Shown: positions 29,195 to 38,492 of the stretch, piece by piece
Position numbering within the stretch: the first letter of the stretch is position 1
Layout of the letters: the number at the start of each line of letters is the position of its first letter
From: Afipia sp. 1NLS2
GTDB taxonomy: Bacteria > Pseudomonadota > Alphaproteobacteria > Rhizobiales > Xanthobacteraceae
DNA length: 64,000 nt
Direction: 5' to 3'
Assembly (NCBI RefSeq): GCF_000178995.1
Contig: NZ_ADVZ01000002.1
Location: 372,001 to 436,000, forward strand
Made by a program: the position numbers and the translations under genes
The notes under the pieces: generated by a model
What the model was told of the DNA's origin: nothing
Database searches by the model: none
The model's input: the letters and a program-made list of their open reading frames with translations, nothing else

Positions 29195-30412
29195 ATGGAA
29201 GAATTCTACCGTATTCGCCGTTTGCCACCCTACGTTTTCGAGCAGGTGAATCGGGCCAAGGCTGCCGCGCGCAACGCAGGCGCCGATATTATCGATTTGG
29301 GCATGGGGAACCCGGATTTGTCCGCCCCGCCGCACGTCCTGGAGAAGCTCAAGGAGACGCTGGGCAAGCCCCGGACGGACCGCTATTCGGCGTCCAAGGG
29401 CATTCCCGGCCTGCGCCGGGCCCAGGCGGGCTATTACGAGCGCCGCTTCGGCGTGAAGCTCAACCCCGAGACCCAGATCATCGCGACGCTGGGCTCCAAG
29501 GAGGGTTTCGCCAACATGGCTCAGGCGATCACCTCGCCGGGCGACGTCGTGCTGGTGCCGAACCCGAGCTATCCGATCCATGCGTTCGGCTTCCTGATGG
29601 CGGGCGGCGTGATCCGCTCGGTCCCGGCCGAGCCGACACCACAGCTTTTTGCTCATCTGGAGCGCGCGATCATCCATTCGATCCCAAAGCCGATCGCGAT
29701 GGTGGTCTGCTATCCGTCGAACCCGACGTCTTATGTCGCCTCGCTCGATTTCTACAAGGACCTCGTCGCGTTCGCGAAGAAGCACGAGGTCTTCATCCTG
29801 TCCGACCTCGCTTATGCGGAACTCTATTACAACGGCGAGCCGCCACCGTCGGTGTTGCAGGTGCCGGGTGCGATCGACATCGCCGTCGAATTTACCTCTA
29901 TGTCGAAGACCTATTCCATGGCCGGCTGGCGTATGGGCTTTGCGGTCGGCAACGAGCGGCTGATCGCGGCGCTGACGCGGGTGAAGTCCTATCTCGACTA
30001 TGGTGCCTTCACGCCGGTTCAGGTCGCGGCCGTGGCGGCGTTGAACGGTCCGCAGGACTGCATTCAGGAGATGCGCGACACCTATCACAAGCGCCGCGAT
30101 GCGATGGTGGAAGCATTCGGTCGCGCGGGCTGGGATATTCCGCCGCCGGCGGCGTCGATGTTTGCCTGGGCGCCGTTGCCCGAGAAATTCCGCAACATCA
30201 GCAGCATGGATTTCGCTACGTTGATGGTCGAGAAATCGGGTGTGGCGGTATCTCCCGGCTCGGGCTTCGGCGAGCACGGTGAAGGTTTTGTCCGCATCGC
30301 GATGGTGGAAAACGAGCAGCGCATCCGTCAGGCGGCCCGAAATATCCGCCGCTTCCTTGAAGCGGGCGTTGAAACATTGCACAACGTGGTTCCTCTCGCC
30401 AACCGGCGCTAA
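29195..30412 (+). CDS. PLP-dependent class I aminotransferase (AlaC/LL-DAP-type)
   Basis: A 405-residue fold-type I aminotransferase. The PLP Lys is K238 in SMSKTYSMAGWRMGF. NPDLSAPPHV and CYPSNPTSYVAS are the usual substrate and cofactor blocks. Closest recognised groups are the glutamate-pyruvate transaminase AlaC and LL-diaminopimelate aminotransferase-like enzymes; sequence alone does not decide the substrate. ATG 29195 gives the conserved MEEFYRIRRLPPYVF start, with GGAG upstream; an upstream frame opens at 29120. It is directly followed by hom, which suggests a role in aspartate-family or alanine metabolism. Confidence 0.9.
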   Translation: MEEFYRIRRLPPYVFEQVNRAKAAARNAGADIIDLGMGNPDLSAPPHVLEKLKETLGKPRTDRYSASKGIPGLRRAQAGYYERRFGVKLNPETQIIATLGSKEGFANMAQAITSPGDVVLVPNPSYPIHAFGFLMAGGVIRSVPAEPTPQLFAHLERAIIHSIPKPIAMVVCYPSNPTSYVASLDFYKDLVAFAKKHEVFILSDLAYAELYYNGEPPPSVLQVPGAIDIAVEFTSMSKTYSMAGWRMGFAVGNERLIAALTRVKSYLDYGAFTPVQVAAVAALNGPQDCIQEMRDTYHKRRDAMVEAFGRAGWDIPPPAASMFAWAPLPEKFRNISSMDFATLMVEKSGVAVSPGSGFGEHGEGFVRIAMVENEQRIRQAARNIRRFLEAGVETLHNVVPLANRR

Positions 30413-30436
30413 CTTATCCGGCAGGTCAAACAGAAG

Positions 30437-31759
30437 ATGGTCGCTCCGCTCAGAGTGGGGATTGCGGGGCTCGGCACCGTGGGTGCCGAGGTCGTGGGTC
30501 TGATCGAACAACAGAAGCGCGCGTTGTCGCTGCGCTGCGGACGTGGCGTGCGCGTGGTAGCCGTTTCGGCGCGCTCGAAGGCCAAGAAACGCAAGGTCGA
30601 TCTCACCGGCATCGCCTGGGCGAGGAATGCGCTTGCGATTGCGACCGACCCGAAGATCGATGTGTTCGTCGAACTGATGGGTGGTTCGGGCGATCCCGCG
30701 CTGTCCGCCATCGAGGCGGCATTGCGCAGCGGCAAGTCGGTTGTGACCGCGAACAAGGCGCTGATCGCCAAACATGGCTCGCGTCTGGCGGCGCTTGCGG
30801 AAAAGCACGGCGGCGCGCTGAACTACGAAGCCGCTGTCGGCGCGGCCATTCCCATCATCAAAACGCTGCGCGAAGGGCTTGCCGGCACCGGCATTGATCG
30901 CGTCTATGGCATCCTCAACGGCACCTGCAACTACATCCTGACGCGGATGGAGCGGGAAGGGCTGTCGTTTGCCGAATGCCTGAAGGATGCGCAGCGGCTC
31001 GGTTATGCGGAAGCTAATCCGTCGTTCGACGTCGATGGTCACGACACCGCGCAGAAACTGGCGATCCTCGCGAGTCTCGCGTTCGGCACCAAGGTCAACC
31101 AGAGCGCGGTGTACGTCGAGGGCATCTCCTCGATCGCGCCGGAAGATCTGCGTGCTGCCGAAGAGCTGGGCTATCGCGTCAAGCTGCTTGGTGTTGCGGT
31201 GAGAACCGAAACCGGCATCGAGCAGCGTGTGCATCCGACCATGGTGCCGCGTACGTCCTCGATTGCACAGGTGATGGACGTGACCAATGCCGTGACCATC
31301 GATGGCGATGGCATTCCGCCGATCACGCTGGTCGGCCCCGGCGCAGGTGGTGCGGCAACTGCGTCTGCCGTCGTAGCCGACATCGCGGACATCGCGCGCG
31401 GCGTGCGTACGCTGCCGTTCGGTCGCCCTGTTGGCAAACTCAAGGTCACCACGAAAGCGCCGATGAAACGCCACGAAGGTGGCTATTACATTCGTCTGAT
31501 GGCTCGTGATCTCACCGGCACGGCGGCGACCATCGCCACGCGGCTGGCGGAGCAAAAGATTTCGATCGAGTCGATCGTGCAGCGTCACCCTGACGGTGCG
31601 TTCGATGCGGCCAAGGCGAGCGGCAAATCTTCGCCGGTACCGGTCATCCTGATTACCTACGCGACTACGGAGGATGCCGTGCGCCGCGCGTTGCAGGCCG
31701 TGCAGCAGGATCGCGTCATCACCGGGCGGCCGCAGGTCATTCGGATCGAGAAGAATTAA
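30437..31759 (+). CDS. hom: Homoserine dehydrogenase
   Basis: A 440-residue NAD(P)-dependent enzyme that reduces aspartate semialdehyde to homoserine for threonine and methionine synthesis. The N-terminal GIAGLGTVGAEVVGLI is the nucleotide-binding motif. YEAAVGAAIPIIKTL and GILNGTCNYILT are catalytic-domain signatures. A C-terminal ACT domain (YYIRLMARDLTGTAATIA) suggests feedback control by threonine. It is monofunctional, without an aspartokinase domain. It lies 24 nt after the aminotransferase and 50 nt before glpX, so the three are likely co-transcribed. Confidence 0.97.
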   Translation: MVAPLRVGIAGLGTVGAEVVGLIEQQKRALSLRCGRGVRVVAVSARSKAKKRKVDLTGIAWARNALAIATDPKIDVFVELMGGSGDPALSAIEAALRSGKSVVTANKALIAKHGSRLAALAEKHGGALNYEAAVGAAIPIIKTLREGLAGTGIDRVYGILNGTCNYILTRMEREGLSFAECLKDAQRLGYAEANPSFDVDGHDTAQKLAILASLAFGTKVNQSAVYVEGISSIAPEDLRAAEELGYRVKLLGVAVRTETGIEQRVHPTMVPRTSSIAQVMDVTNAVTIDGDGIPPITLVGPGAGGAATASAVVADIADIARGVRTLPFGRPVGKLKVTTKAPMKRHEGGYYIRLMARDLTGTAATIATRLAEQKISIESIVQRHPDGAFDAAKASGKSSPVPVILITYATTEDAVRRALQAVQQDRVITGRPQVIRIEKN

Positions 31760-31809
31760 AACGATAAGACACATGCCGCCACGAGCGGCAGACGATAGGA
31801 GCTTTACTG

Positions 31810-32805
31810 ATGTCGACCATTTCCGTCCCGCCGCAGCTCTTGCTTGAGCGCATCCTGACACTGGAAATCGTGCGCGTGACGGAGCGTGCCGCGGTGTCGG
31901 CGGCGCGCCTGCGCGGACATGGCAACGAGAAGGCCGCCGATCAGGCAGCGGTCGATGCGATGCGCCGCGAGTTGAACAAGATTCCAATCAAGGGCACGGT
32001 CGTGATCGGCGAGGGCGAGCGCGACGAAGCCCCGATGCTGTTCATCGGTGAGAAGGTCGGCGCCGAGTTCGGGCCGGAAGTCGACATCGCGGTCGATCCG
32101 CTGGAAGGTACGACGCTGTGCGCCAAGAGCATGCCGGGTTCGATCGCCACCATGGCGATGGCCGAAGGCGGCACGCTTCTCAATGCGCCCGACGTTTATA
32201 TGCAGAAGATCGCTGTGGGGCCCGGTTACGCCAAGAACGTGATCGACCTCGACGCGCCGCCGGCCGAGAACATCCGCCGTCTCGCCCGCGCCAAGGACGT
32301 GCATCCCTCTGCGATCACCGCACTGATCCTCGACCGTCCGCGCCATGCCGACATCATCAACGCCGTGCGTTCGACCGGTGCCGCGGTGCGCCTCATCACC
32401 GACGGCGACGTCGCCGGTGTGATCCACACTGCCGATCCTGAGAACACCGGCGTCGATATTTACATCGGCACCGGTGGCGCGCCGGAAGGCGTGCTGGCTG
32501 CGTCGGCGTTGCGCTGCATCGGCGGCCAGATGCAGTGTCGCCTGATCCTCGATACCGACGAGAAGCGCGAGCGCGCTGCCAAGATGGGGATCAAGGATCC
32601 CGGCATGATCTATGGCATTGAGGACATGGTGAAGGGCGACTGCCTGTTTGCTGCAACCGGCGTGACAGACGGCTCGCTGCTGTCCGGCGTCAAGTTCCGC
32701 AAGCACACCATCGAAACCGAGACGGTCGTGATGCGTTCCGTCACCGGTACCGTTCGCTACATCAAAGCGGAGCACCGCCAGCTCGAGAAATTCCACCTCG
32801 ACTGA
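31810..32805 (+). CDS. glpX: Fructose-1,6-bisphosphatase class II
   Basis: A 331-residue metal-dependent phosphatase converting fructose 1,6-bisphosphate to fructose 6-phosphate in gluconeogenesis and, in autotrophic relatives, the Calvin cycle. Conserved metal and substrate blocks are GEGERDEAPM, AVDPLEGTTLCA and the central TDGDVAG. Length matches GlpX proteins. AGGAG precedes the ATG. No Calvin-cycle gene is nearby, so a central-metabolism role is assumed. In some alphaproteobacteria the enzyme also accepts sedoheptulose bisphosphate; this cannot be read here. Confidence 0.96.
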   Translation: MSTISVPPQLLLERILTLEIVRVTERAAVSAARLRGHGNEKAADQAAVDAMRRELNKIPIKGTVVIGEGERDEAPMLFIGEKVGAEFGPEVDIAVDPLEGTTLCAKSMPGSIATMAMAEGGTLLNAPDVYMQKIAVGPGYAKNVIDLDAPPAENIRRLARAKDVHPSAITALILDRPRHADIINAVRSTGAAVRLITDGDVAGVIHTADPENTGVDIYIGTGGAPEGVLAASALRCIGGQMQCRLILDTDEKRERAAKMGIKDPGMIYGIEDMVKGDCLFAATGVTDGSLLSGVKFRKHTIETETVVMRSVTGTVRYIKAEHRQLEKFHLD

Positions 32806-32824
32806 TAAACGCAAGGCCGTGGCG

Positions 32825-33535
32825 ATGCTCGACGTGAAAGCACTGCTGTTCGACACGTTCGGCACCGTCGTGGACTGGCGCGGCAGCCTGATCGCGGAGT
32901 TTACCGCATGGGGCGAGGCGAGGGGCCTCACGGCCGATTGGGCCGCGCTGGTCGATGCATGGCGCAGTGCTTACCGCCCCTCTATGGACGAAGTGCGTCG
33001 CCATCCCGAGCGCGGCTTTGTCACTCTCGATGAATTGCAGCGTCAGTCGGTCGAACCGCTTGCAGCGCGGCTCGGCATCACAGGACTGACCAAGGACGAT
33101 TTCGATTATCTGACGCTCGGCTGGCATCGCCTGAAGCCGTGGCGGGACAGCGTGCCGGGCCTGACGCGGCTGAAGACCAAGTTCGTTATCTCGCCGCTGT
33201 CGAACGGCAATGTCGCGCTGATGACGAACTTGTCCAAGCATGCGGGTCTGCCTTGGGACCTGATCCTATGCGCGGAAATCTTCCAGCGTTACAAGCCGGA
33301 TCCGGAAACCTATCTCGGCGCGGCAAAACTCCTTGGCCTCAAGCCGGAGCAGGTCATGATGGTGGCGGCGCATAATTACGATCTTATCGCTGCGCGCAGC
33401 CTCGGACTGAAAACCGCCTTCGTGCCGCGCGTCACCGAGTACGGACCGCACCAGAAAGAGGATTTCGAAGCCACGAGCGATTGGGACTTCGTGGTTGCGG
33501 ATATCGAGGATCTGGCCGGCCGGCTGGGTTGCTGA
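32825..33535 (+). CDS. Haloacid dehalogenase type II (HAD superfamily)
   Basis: A 236-residue HAD hydrolase resembling (S)-2-haloacid dehalogenases. The nucleophile is D10 in LLFDTFGTVVDWR. Motif II is SPLSNGNVAL, motif III is YKPDPETYLGA with the conserved Lys, and AAHNYDL and WDFVVADIEDL complete the fold. The arrangement matches L-2-haloacid dehalogenases rather than phosphatases, but a natural substrate cannot be assigned. A GTG at 32819 is in frame; ATG 32825 is preferred because AAGG lies 8 nt upstream. It follows glpX closely on the same strand. Confidence 0.88.
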   Translation: MLDVKALLFDTFGTVVDWRGSLIAEFTAWGEARGLTADWAALVDAWRSAYRPSMDEVRRHPERGFVTLDELQRQSVEPLAARLGITGLTKDDFDYLTLGWHRLKPWRDSVPGLTRLKTKFVISPLSNGNVALMTNLSKHAGLPWDLILCAEIFQRYKPDPETYLGAAKLLGLKPEQVMMVAAHNYDLIAARSLGLKTAFVPRVTEYGPHQKEDFEATSDWDFVVADIEDLAGRLGC

Positions 33536-33596
33536 CGGCGAGTTTTTCGCGAATCATTGCAACGCTCGCGCACGATCCCTATCTGCGGTCCTCAAC

Positions 33597-35438
33597 ATGA
33601 CGCCTCCTGTCACAGCATTGCCTGTCGAGACCCCGCATGCCTTCCTCGGCGTGGCGCGCTCGGCGACGGGTAAATTGTGGCGCGACCGACTCGACGCGCG
33701 CGGCGCGGCGCAGGCGCTGGCCATCGTGCAGCGCTATCAGTTGCCGGAAATGCTGGCGCGGATCATCGCCGGGCGCGGCATCGACATCGACGCGGTCGAG
33801 GATTTTCTGGATCCGACCATCCGCAAGCTGCTGCCCGATCCCTCGACGGTCACGCAGATGGAGGCCGCGGCCAAGCGCATCGCAGATGCGGCGACGCGTG
33901 GCGAGATGGTTGCGATCTTCGGCGACTACGACGTGGATGGTGCGACTTCGGCAGCGCTGTTGGCCTGGCATCTGCGCCATTGCGGGCTCGATCCGCTGAT
34001 TCACATTCCCGATCGGATTTTCGAGGGCTACGGCCCGAATGTCGAGGCGATCCGTTCGCTGTCGTTGCGTGGAGCGAAGCTGCTGGTGACGGTCGATTGC
34101 GGCACCACCAGCCTTGAACCGCTCGCGGAGGCGCGCAAGCTCGGCATGGATGTGGTGGTCATCGACCATCATCAATGCGGCGACGAACTACCCGTCGTCA
34201 ACGCACTTGTGAACCCGAACCGGCCGGACGATCTGTCGGGACTGGGACATCTCGCGGCGGTCGGCCTCGTGTTTGTGACGCTGGTTGCCGTGAACCGCGA
34301 GTTGCGCGTGCGCAATTTCTGGACCGCCGAGCGGCCCGAGCCGAACCTGCTCGACATGCTGCATCATGTGGCGCTCGGCACGGTCGCCGACGTGGCGCCG
34401 CTGCTGGGGCTCAATCGCGCTTTCGTCGCCAAAGGGCTGATTGCGATGCGCCGCCGCGATCATGTCGGCCACACCGCGCTGATGGATGTCGCGCGCCTCA
34501 ACGGCCCGCCGGAAGCGTGGCACCTCGGCTTCATGCTCGGGCCGCGTATCAATGCAGGCGGCCGCATCGGCCGCGCCGATCTTGGCGTCCGGCTGTTGCT
34601 CGAAGGCGATGTGTCGGAAGCCGCACGCATCGCCGCCGAACTCGATCGGCTGAATGTCGAGCGGCGGCTGATCGAACAGGCCGCTGAGCAGCAGGCCGAA
34701 GCGGAGGCTCTGGCCTCGCTCGGGCTGGAAGACAAGGGATCGGTGATCGTCACCGCATCCGAGGGCTGGCACCCGGGCGTGGTCGGCCTTGTGGCATCGC
34801 GCCTGAAAGAGAAATTCTCGCGGCCTGCATTCGCCGTGGCGCTGGAGCCGGGCGGCATTGGCACGGGCTCGGGCCGTTCTATTGCGGGCGTCGATCTCGG
34901 CAAGGCGGTGCGGGAGGCTGTATCAGAGGGCTTGTTGATGAAGGGCGGGGGCCACGCGATGGCGGCGGGCGTGACACTGAAGAAGGATCGGCTCGCTGAA
35001 TTCCGCGCCTATCTTGAGCAGAGGCTGGCCGAGGATGTGGCCAAGGCGCGGCATGTCGACGAATTGTTCATCGATGGCGCGGTGAGCGCGCGTGCCGTCA
35101 CAACCGATTTTGTCGAAACGCTCAATCGCGCGGGACCGTTCGGCACTGGCAATCCCGAGCCGATGATCGCGCTGCCTTCGCACCAGCTGGTCTATGCCGA
35201 TGAGGTTGGTGGCGCGCACATGCGCGTGCGGTTGAAGTCGGGTGATGGCGCGATGGTCAACGGCATCGCGTTTCGCTCGGTCGGCCAGAAGCTCGGCAAT
35301 GCGCTCGCGGAAAATCGCGGCCAGGTCGTGCATGTCGCCGGATCGCTCAGTATCGACCGCTGGCAGGGTGCGGAGCGGGTGCAGTTGCGGATTTCCGACA
35401 TCGCCGTGCCGGAGCGTGAACCGGTTTCCATCCGATAA
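33597..35438 (+). CDS. recJ: Single-stranded-DNA-specific exonuclease RecJ
   Basis: A 613-residue 5'-3' exonuclease used in recombination and mismatch repair. The DHH phosphoesterase motifs are present: GDYDVDGATSAAL, VTVDCGTTS and VIDHHQCGDELP. A DHHA1 domain follows, containing GGGHAMAAGVTLKK, and then a C-terminal OB-like region. A frame open to 33495 overlaps the previous gene; ATG 33597 gives the normal start. It ends the plus-strand run that begins at 28.8 kb and is convergent with the transglycosylase gene 5 nt away. Confidence 0.96.
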   Translation: MTPPVTALPVETPHAFLGVARSATGKLWRDRLDARGAAQALAIVQRYQLPEMLARIIAGRGIDIDAVEDFLDPTIRKLLPDPSTVTQMEAAAKRIADAATRGEMVAIFGDYDVDGATSAALLAWHLRHCGLDPLIHIPDRIFEGYGPNVEAIRSLSLRGAKLLVTVDCGTTSLEPLAEARKLGMDVVVIDHHQCGDELPVVNALVNPNRPDDLSGLGHLAAVGLVFVTLVAVNRELRVRNFWTAERPEPNLLDMLHHVALGTVADVAPLLGLNRAFVAKGLIAMRRRDHVGHTALMDVARLNGPPEAWHLGFMLGPRINAGGRIGRADLGVRLLLEGDVSEAARIAAELDRLNVERRLIEQAAEQQAEAEALASLGLEDKGSVIVTASEGWHPGVVGLVASRLKEKFSRPAFAVALEPGGIGTGSGRSIAGVDLGKAVREAVSEGLLMKGGGHAMAAGVTLKKDRLAEFRAYLEQRLAEDVAKARHVDELFIDGAVSARAVTTDFVETLNRAGPFGTGNPEPMIALPSHQLVYADEVGGAHMRVRLKSGDGAMVNGIAFRSVGQKLGNALAENRGQVVHVAGSLSIDRWQGAERVQLRISDIAVPEREPVSIR

Positions 35439-35443
35439 GTACG

Positions 35444-36667
35444 TTACATGCTGCGCAATCGTGCCAGCACCGTGAGCCCGGCATAGCCGTCAGCAGGCAA
35501 TCCCACCTTGGTCTGAAAGTCCTTTACCGCTTTCATGGTGTCGTTGCCGACACGCCCGTCAGTGCCGCCGGTGTTGAACCCGGCTCTGGTCAGGCGAGTC
35601 TGCACTTCCTGAATTTCGGCGAGCGTCAGTGCGCGCTCGGAGCCGGGGAAGGGGTGCCGGAACGCCGGTTCGCCGAGAATGCGGTCGCCAAGGTGGACGA
35701 TGGCGAGCGCATAGTTCATCGACGGGTTGTAGCTTCTGACTGCGAAGAAGTTTGGTCCGATCAGAAATGAAGGACCGCCATCGACCGGTGTCCACAGCTT
35801 CGCCATGTCGTGTGGTCGCGGAAACTGCTTGCCGTCCGCGCGCCTTACGCCTGCCGCCACCCATTGCGCATAGCTGAGGTTTCCCTTTGCGCGGCTGCTG
35901 CCGACGACCTCGTAACCCCAGTGCTCGTTGCGGTGATACTTGCCCCGATTGACGAGATAGCGCGCGGTCGAGCCGAGCGCATCGTCCGGCTTGCCGAAGG
36001 GCGAAACGCGGCCATCGCCGTCATAGTCGAAGCCGACATTGAGCCAGACTTCCGGCATCCATTGGGTGTGGCCCATCGCACCCGCCCATGAGCCGCGCAT
36101 TTCCTCCGGCGTGCTCCAGCCGCGCTCGACGATGCGCAGCGCGTTGATGAGCTCGGTTTCCCAATAGGCCTTGCGGCGCGGCGCCCGCCACGCCAATGCG
36201 GCGAGCGAGGGAAACACGGGCCGCATGTGGTTCTTCTGGACCAATGGATCGCCGAATGCGCTCTCGACACCCCACAGCGCCAGCAGCGTGCCGCGCTCGA
36301 CGCCGAAATCGCGTTCGATGCGCGTGAACAGCGCACCATGCTGGCGCAACGCTTCCTTGCCCGCGCGGATGCGCCAGTCCGAGACGCGACGATTGATGTA
36401 CTGCCAGAGTTCTTCCTTGAACTCCGGCTGGTTGCCCATCTGCGCGAACACGCTCATGTCGGGCTCGATCCGGCCCATCACGTGCGTGTAGGTGGCGTTT
36501 GAAACGCCCTTGGCAAGGGCCTTGGCGCGGAATGACTCCCGCCAGGCATCGAAGCCCGGCGGCGCGTTTGCAAAAGCGGATGTGGACACGAGCGCAAGCG
36601 TGCCTGCGCCAAGGAGAAGATCGCGGCGCGTCCATGCGCGCGGAATGCGGGAATCATTCTCGATCAT
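35444..36667 (-). CDS. Lytic murein transglycosylase (MltB-like, Tat signal)
   Basis: A 407-residue enzyme that cleaves the MurNAc-GlcNAc bond of peptidoglycan with 1,6-anhydro product formation. The catalytic Glu is E135 in LWGVESAFG. GAMGHTQWMPEVWLNVGFDYDGDG is the conserved SLT-2/MltB block. A C-terminal PG-binding-1 domain (LTLAEIQEVQTRLTRAGFNTGG) follows. The N-terminus carries RRDLLLGAGTLAL and an AFA cleavage site, a Tat-type signal without a lipobox, so the product is probably soluble in the periplasm. Its anhydro products are the kind that AnmK recycles. Confidence 0.93.
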   Translation of the reverse strand: MIENDSRIPRAWTRRDLLLGAGTLALVSTSAFANAPPGFDAWRESFRAKALAKGVSNATYTHVMGRIEPDMSVFAQMGNQPEFKEELWQYINRRVSDWRIRAGKEALRQHGALFTRIERDFGVERGTLLALWGVESAFGDPLVQKNHMRPVFPSLAALAWRAPRRKAYWETELINALRIVERGWSTPEEMRGSWAGAMGHTQWMPEVWLNVGFDYDGDGRVSPFGKPDDALGSTARYLVNRGKYHRNEHWGYEVVGSSRAKGNLSYAQWVAAGVRRADGKQFPRPHDMAKLWTPVDGGPSFLIGPNFFAVRSYNPSMNYALAIVHLGDRILGEPAFRHPFPGSERALTLAEIQEVQTRLTRAGFNTGGTDGRVGNDTMKAVKDFQTKVGLPADGYAGLTVLARLRSM

Positions 36668-36746
36668 CGGCCCAGTCTAGCGGCGTGAGGCGGGAGCTGC
36701 CAAAGCCAAAACCGCGCAGACGCGGGGCCGATATGTGTAAGGAACC

Positions 36747-37313
36747 TTAGTCCTTGGCGCGTTCCACGTAGGAGCCGTCTTCCGTCATCACCACGATGCG
36801 GGTGCCGACACCGATGTGCGGCGGCACGGCGGAACGGACGCCGTTCGACAGCACGGCTGGCTTGTAGGACGACGACGCGGTCTGTCCCTTGGTGACCGGC
36901 TCGGTCTCAACCACTTCGAGCGTGATGCGCTGGGGCAGGGTGATCGCCACCGCGACGCCTTCGTGGATCGCGAGCTTCACGGTCAGGTTCTCGGAAAGGT
37001 ATGGCGCGGAGGTGCCGACGACATCCTTCGGCACCATGAGCTGCTCGTAGCTCTCGTTGTTCATGAAATGGAAGCCGTCATCGTCGGCATAGAGGAAGTT
37101 GAAGTCATGATCCTCGACATGCGCGCGCTCGACCTGATCGGTGGTCTTGTAGCGCTCGGAGATCTTCACGCCGTCGCTGATCCGGCGCATTTCGATCTGG
37201 CTCACCGGCGTGCCCTTGCCGGGATGGATGTTCTCCGCGCTCAGGACCACATATAGCTTGCCGTCCTGCTCGATGATGTTGCCTTTGCGGATCGAACTTG
37301 CGATGACTCTCAC
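36747..37313 (-). CDS. efp: Elongation factor P
   Basis: A 188-residue translation factor that rescues ribosomes stalled at polyproline stretches. The three beta-barrel domains are complete. The modifiable Lys is K33 in HPGKGTP, the E. coli-type site lysylated by EpmA, rather than the Arg form rhamnosylated by EarP. Directly divergent, 141 bp away, lie epmA and epmB, the enzymes needed for beta-lysylation, so substrate and modifiers form one locus. The hydroxylase gene epmC is not in the window. Confidence 0.97.
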   Translation of the reverse strand: MRVIASSIRKGNIIEQDGKLYVVLSAENIHPGKGTPVSQIEMRRISDGVKISERYKTTDQVERAHVEDHDFNFLYADDDGFHFMNNESYEQLMVPKDVVGTSAPYLSENLTVKLAIHEGVAVAITLPQRITLEVVETEPVTKGQTASSSYKPAVLSNGVRSAVPPHIGVGTRIVVMTEDGSYVERAKD

Positions 37314-37454
37314 GGATCAATTTCCTAATCTGAGGGGCCGGCAGCGGACCCGCGAAGGGGCACGAACGGCGTTTGGGGCGGTTTCGGGCCGCAACATACT
37401 GATTTGTCCCGCTGACGCCAGCCCCAAGGGTAGCTTTACGAGCCGATTTTGCTG

Positions 37455-38492
37455 ATGCCGGTTCCCCCCAAAACCTCGCCCTGGTGGGACAGGGACCGCC
37501 ACCGGGACCGCCGGCCGTTCCTGTGCCAGCGCGCGACCATTACCCGCGCCGTCCGAGACTGGTTCGGCGCGCAGGACTTTCTCGAGGTCGAGACCGGGAT
37601 TTTGCAGGTGTCTCCGGGCAATGAGACCCATCTGCATGCCCTGCAGGCCGATCTGCCGGGTGAGGAAGGGCAGATTGCGGGCTATCTGCGCACCTCGCCG
37701 GAATTCGCCTGCAAGAAGCTTCTGGCGGCGGGCGAGGACAAGATTGTTGAGTTCGCGAAGGTGTTTCGCGGCCGCGAGGACAGCCCCCTGCATCTGACCG
37801 AATTCACCATGCTGGAATGGTACCGGGCCAATGCGCCCTACGAGACCATCATGGCGGATTGCGTCGCCGTGATCGCGCGGGCGGCCGAGGCAGCAGGCAC
37901 AACGCAGTTCTCATTCCGCGGTCGAACGCTCGATCCTCTCAAACCGCCGCAGCGGCTGACCGTGGCGGAGGCGTTCGAGCGTTTTGCAGGGATCGATCTT
38001 CTGGCGACGATTGAAAGCGCACAGGGCAACCGCGATGCGCTGGCGGCACAGGCAGCGGCCAAAACCCATGTCAGCGGCGATGACGACTGGTCGGATATCT
38101 TCAGCAAAATATTGACCGCGCATGTCGAGCCGAAACTCGGCGACGGCGTGCTGACGATCCTGCATGAATATCCCTCGCCGGAGGCCGCATTGGCCCGCGT
38201 CCAAGCGGGCGACCCTCGCGTCGCGGAGCGGTTCGAGGTCTATGGCTGCGGGGTGGAGCTTGCCAACGGCTTTGGCGAACTGACAGACGCGGCCGAGCAG
38301 CGCCGCCGCTTCATCTCTGCCATGGACGAGAAGGAACGGCGCTACCATGAGCGTTATCCGCTCGATGAGGACTTCCTTGCCGCCTTGGCGCAAATGCCGC
38401 CGGCTTCCGGCGTGGCGCTCGGCTTCGACCGGCTGGTGATGCTGGCGAGTGGCGCGACGCGGCTCGATCAGGTCATATGGGCTCCATCGTGA
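37455..38492 (+). CDS. epmA: EF-P--(R)-beta-lysine ligase
   Basis: A 345-residue class II lysyl-tRNA-synthetase-like enzyme without an anticodon-binding domain. It attaches (R)-beta-lysine to EF-P. Motif 2 lies in the HLTEFTMLEWYRAN region and motif 3 reads ASGVALGFDRLVML. Length matches GenX/PoxA proteins rather than full LysRS. The frame also opens at TTG 37449 and CTG 37452; ATG 37455 is taken, although no clear Shine-Dalgarno is seen. Its 3' end overlaps epmB by 16 nt, implying coupled translation. It is divergent from efp. Confidence 0.94.
   Translation: MPVPPKTSPWWDRDRHRDRRPFLCQRATITRAVRDWFGAQDFLEVETGILQVSPGNETHLHALQADLPGEEGQIAGYLRTSPEFACKKLLAAGEDKIVEFAKVFRGREDSPLHLTEFTMLEWYRANAPYETIMADCVAVIARAAEAAGTTQFSFRGRTLDPLKPPQRLTVAEAFERFAGIDLLATIESAQGNRDALAAQAAAKTHVSGDDDWSDIFSKILTAHVEPKLGDGVLTILHEYPSPEAALARVQAGDPRVAERFEVYGCGVELANGFGELTDAAEQRRRFISAMDEKERRYHERYPLDEDFLAALAQMPPASGVALGFDRLVMLASGATRLDQVIWAPS

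Noticed and set aside
29144-31987. 947-codon open frame on the minus strand
   Set aside because: It lies antisense to the clearly coding aminotransferase and hom genes. Its Arg/His-rich composition is typical of a GC-rich shadow frame, with no recognisable domain.
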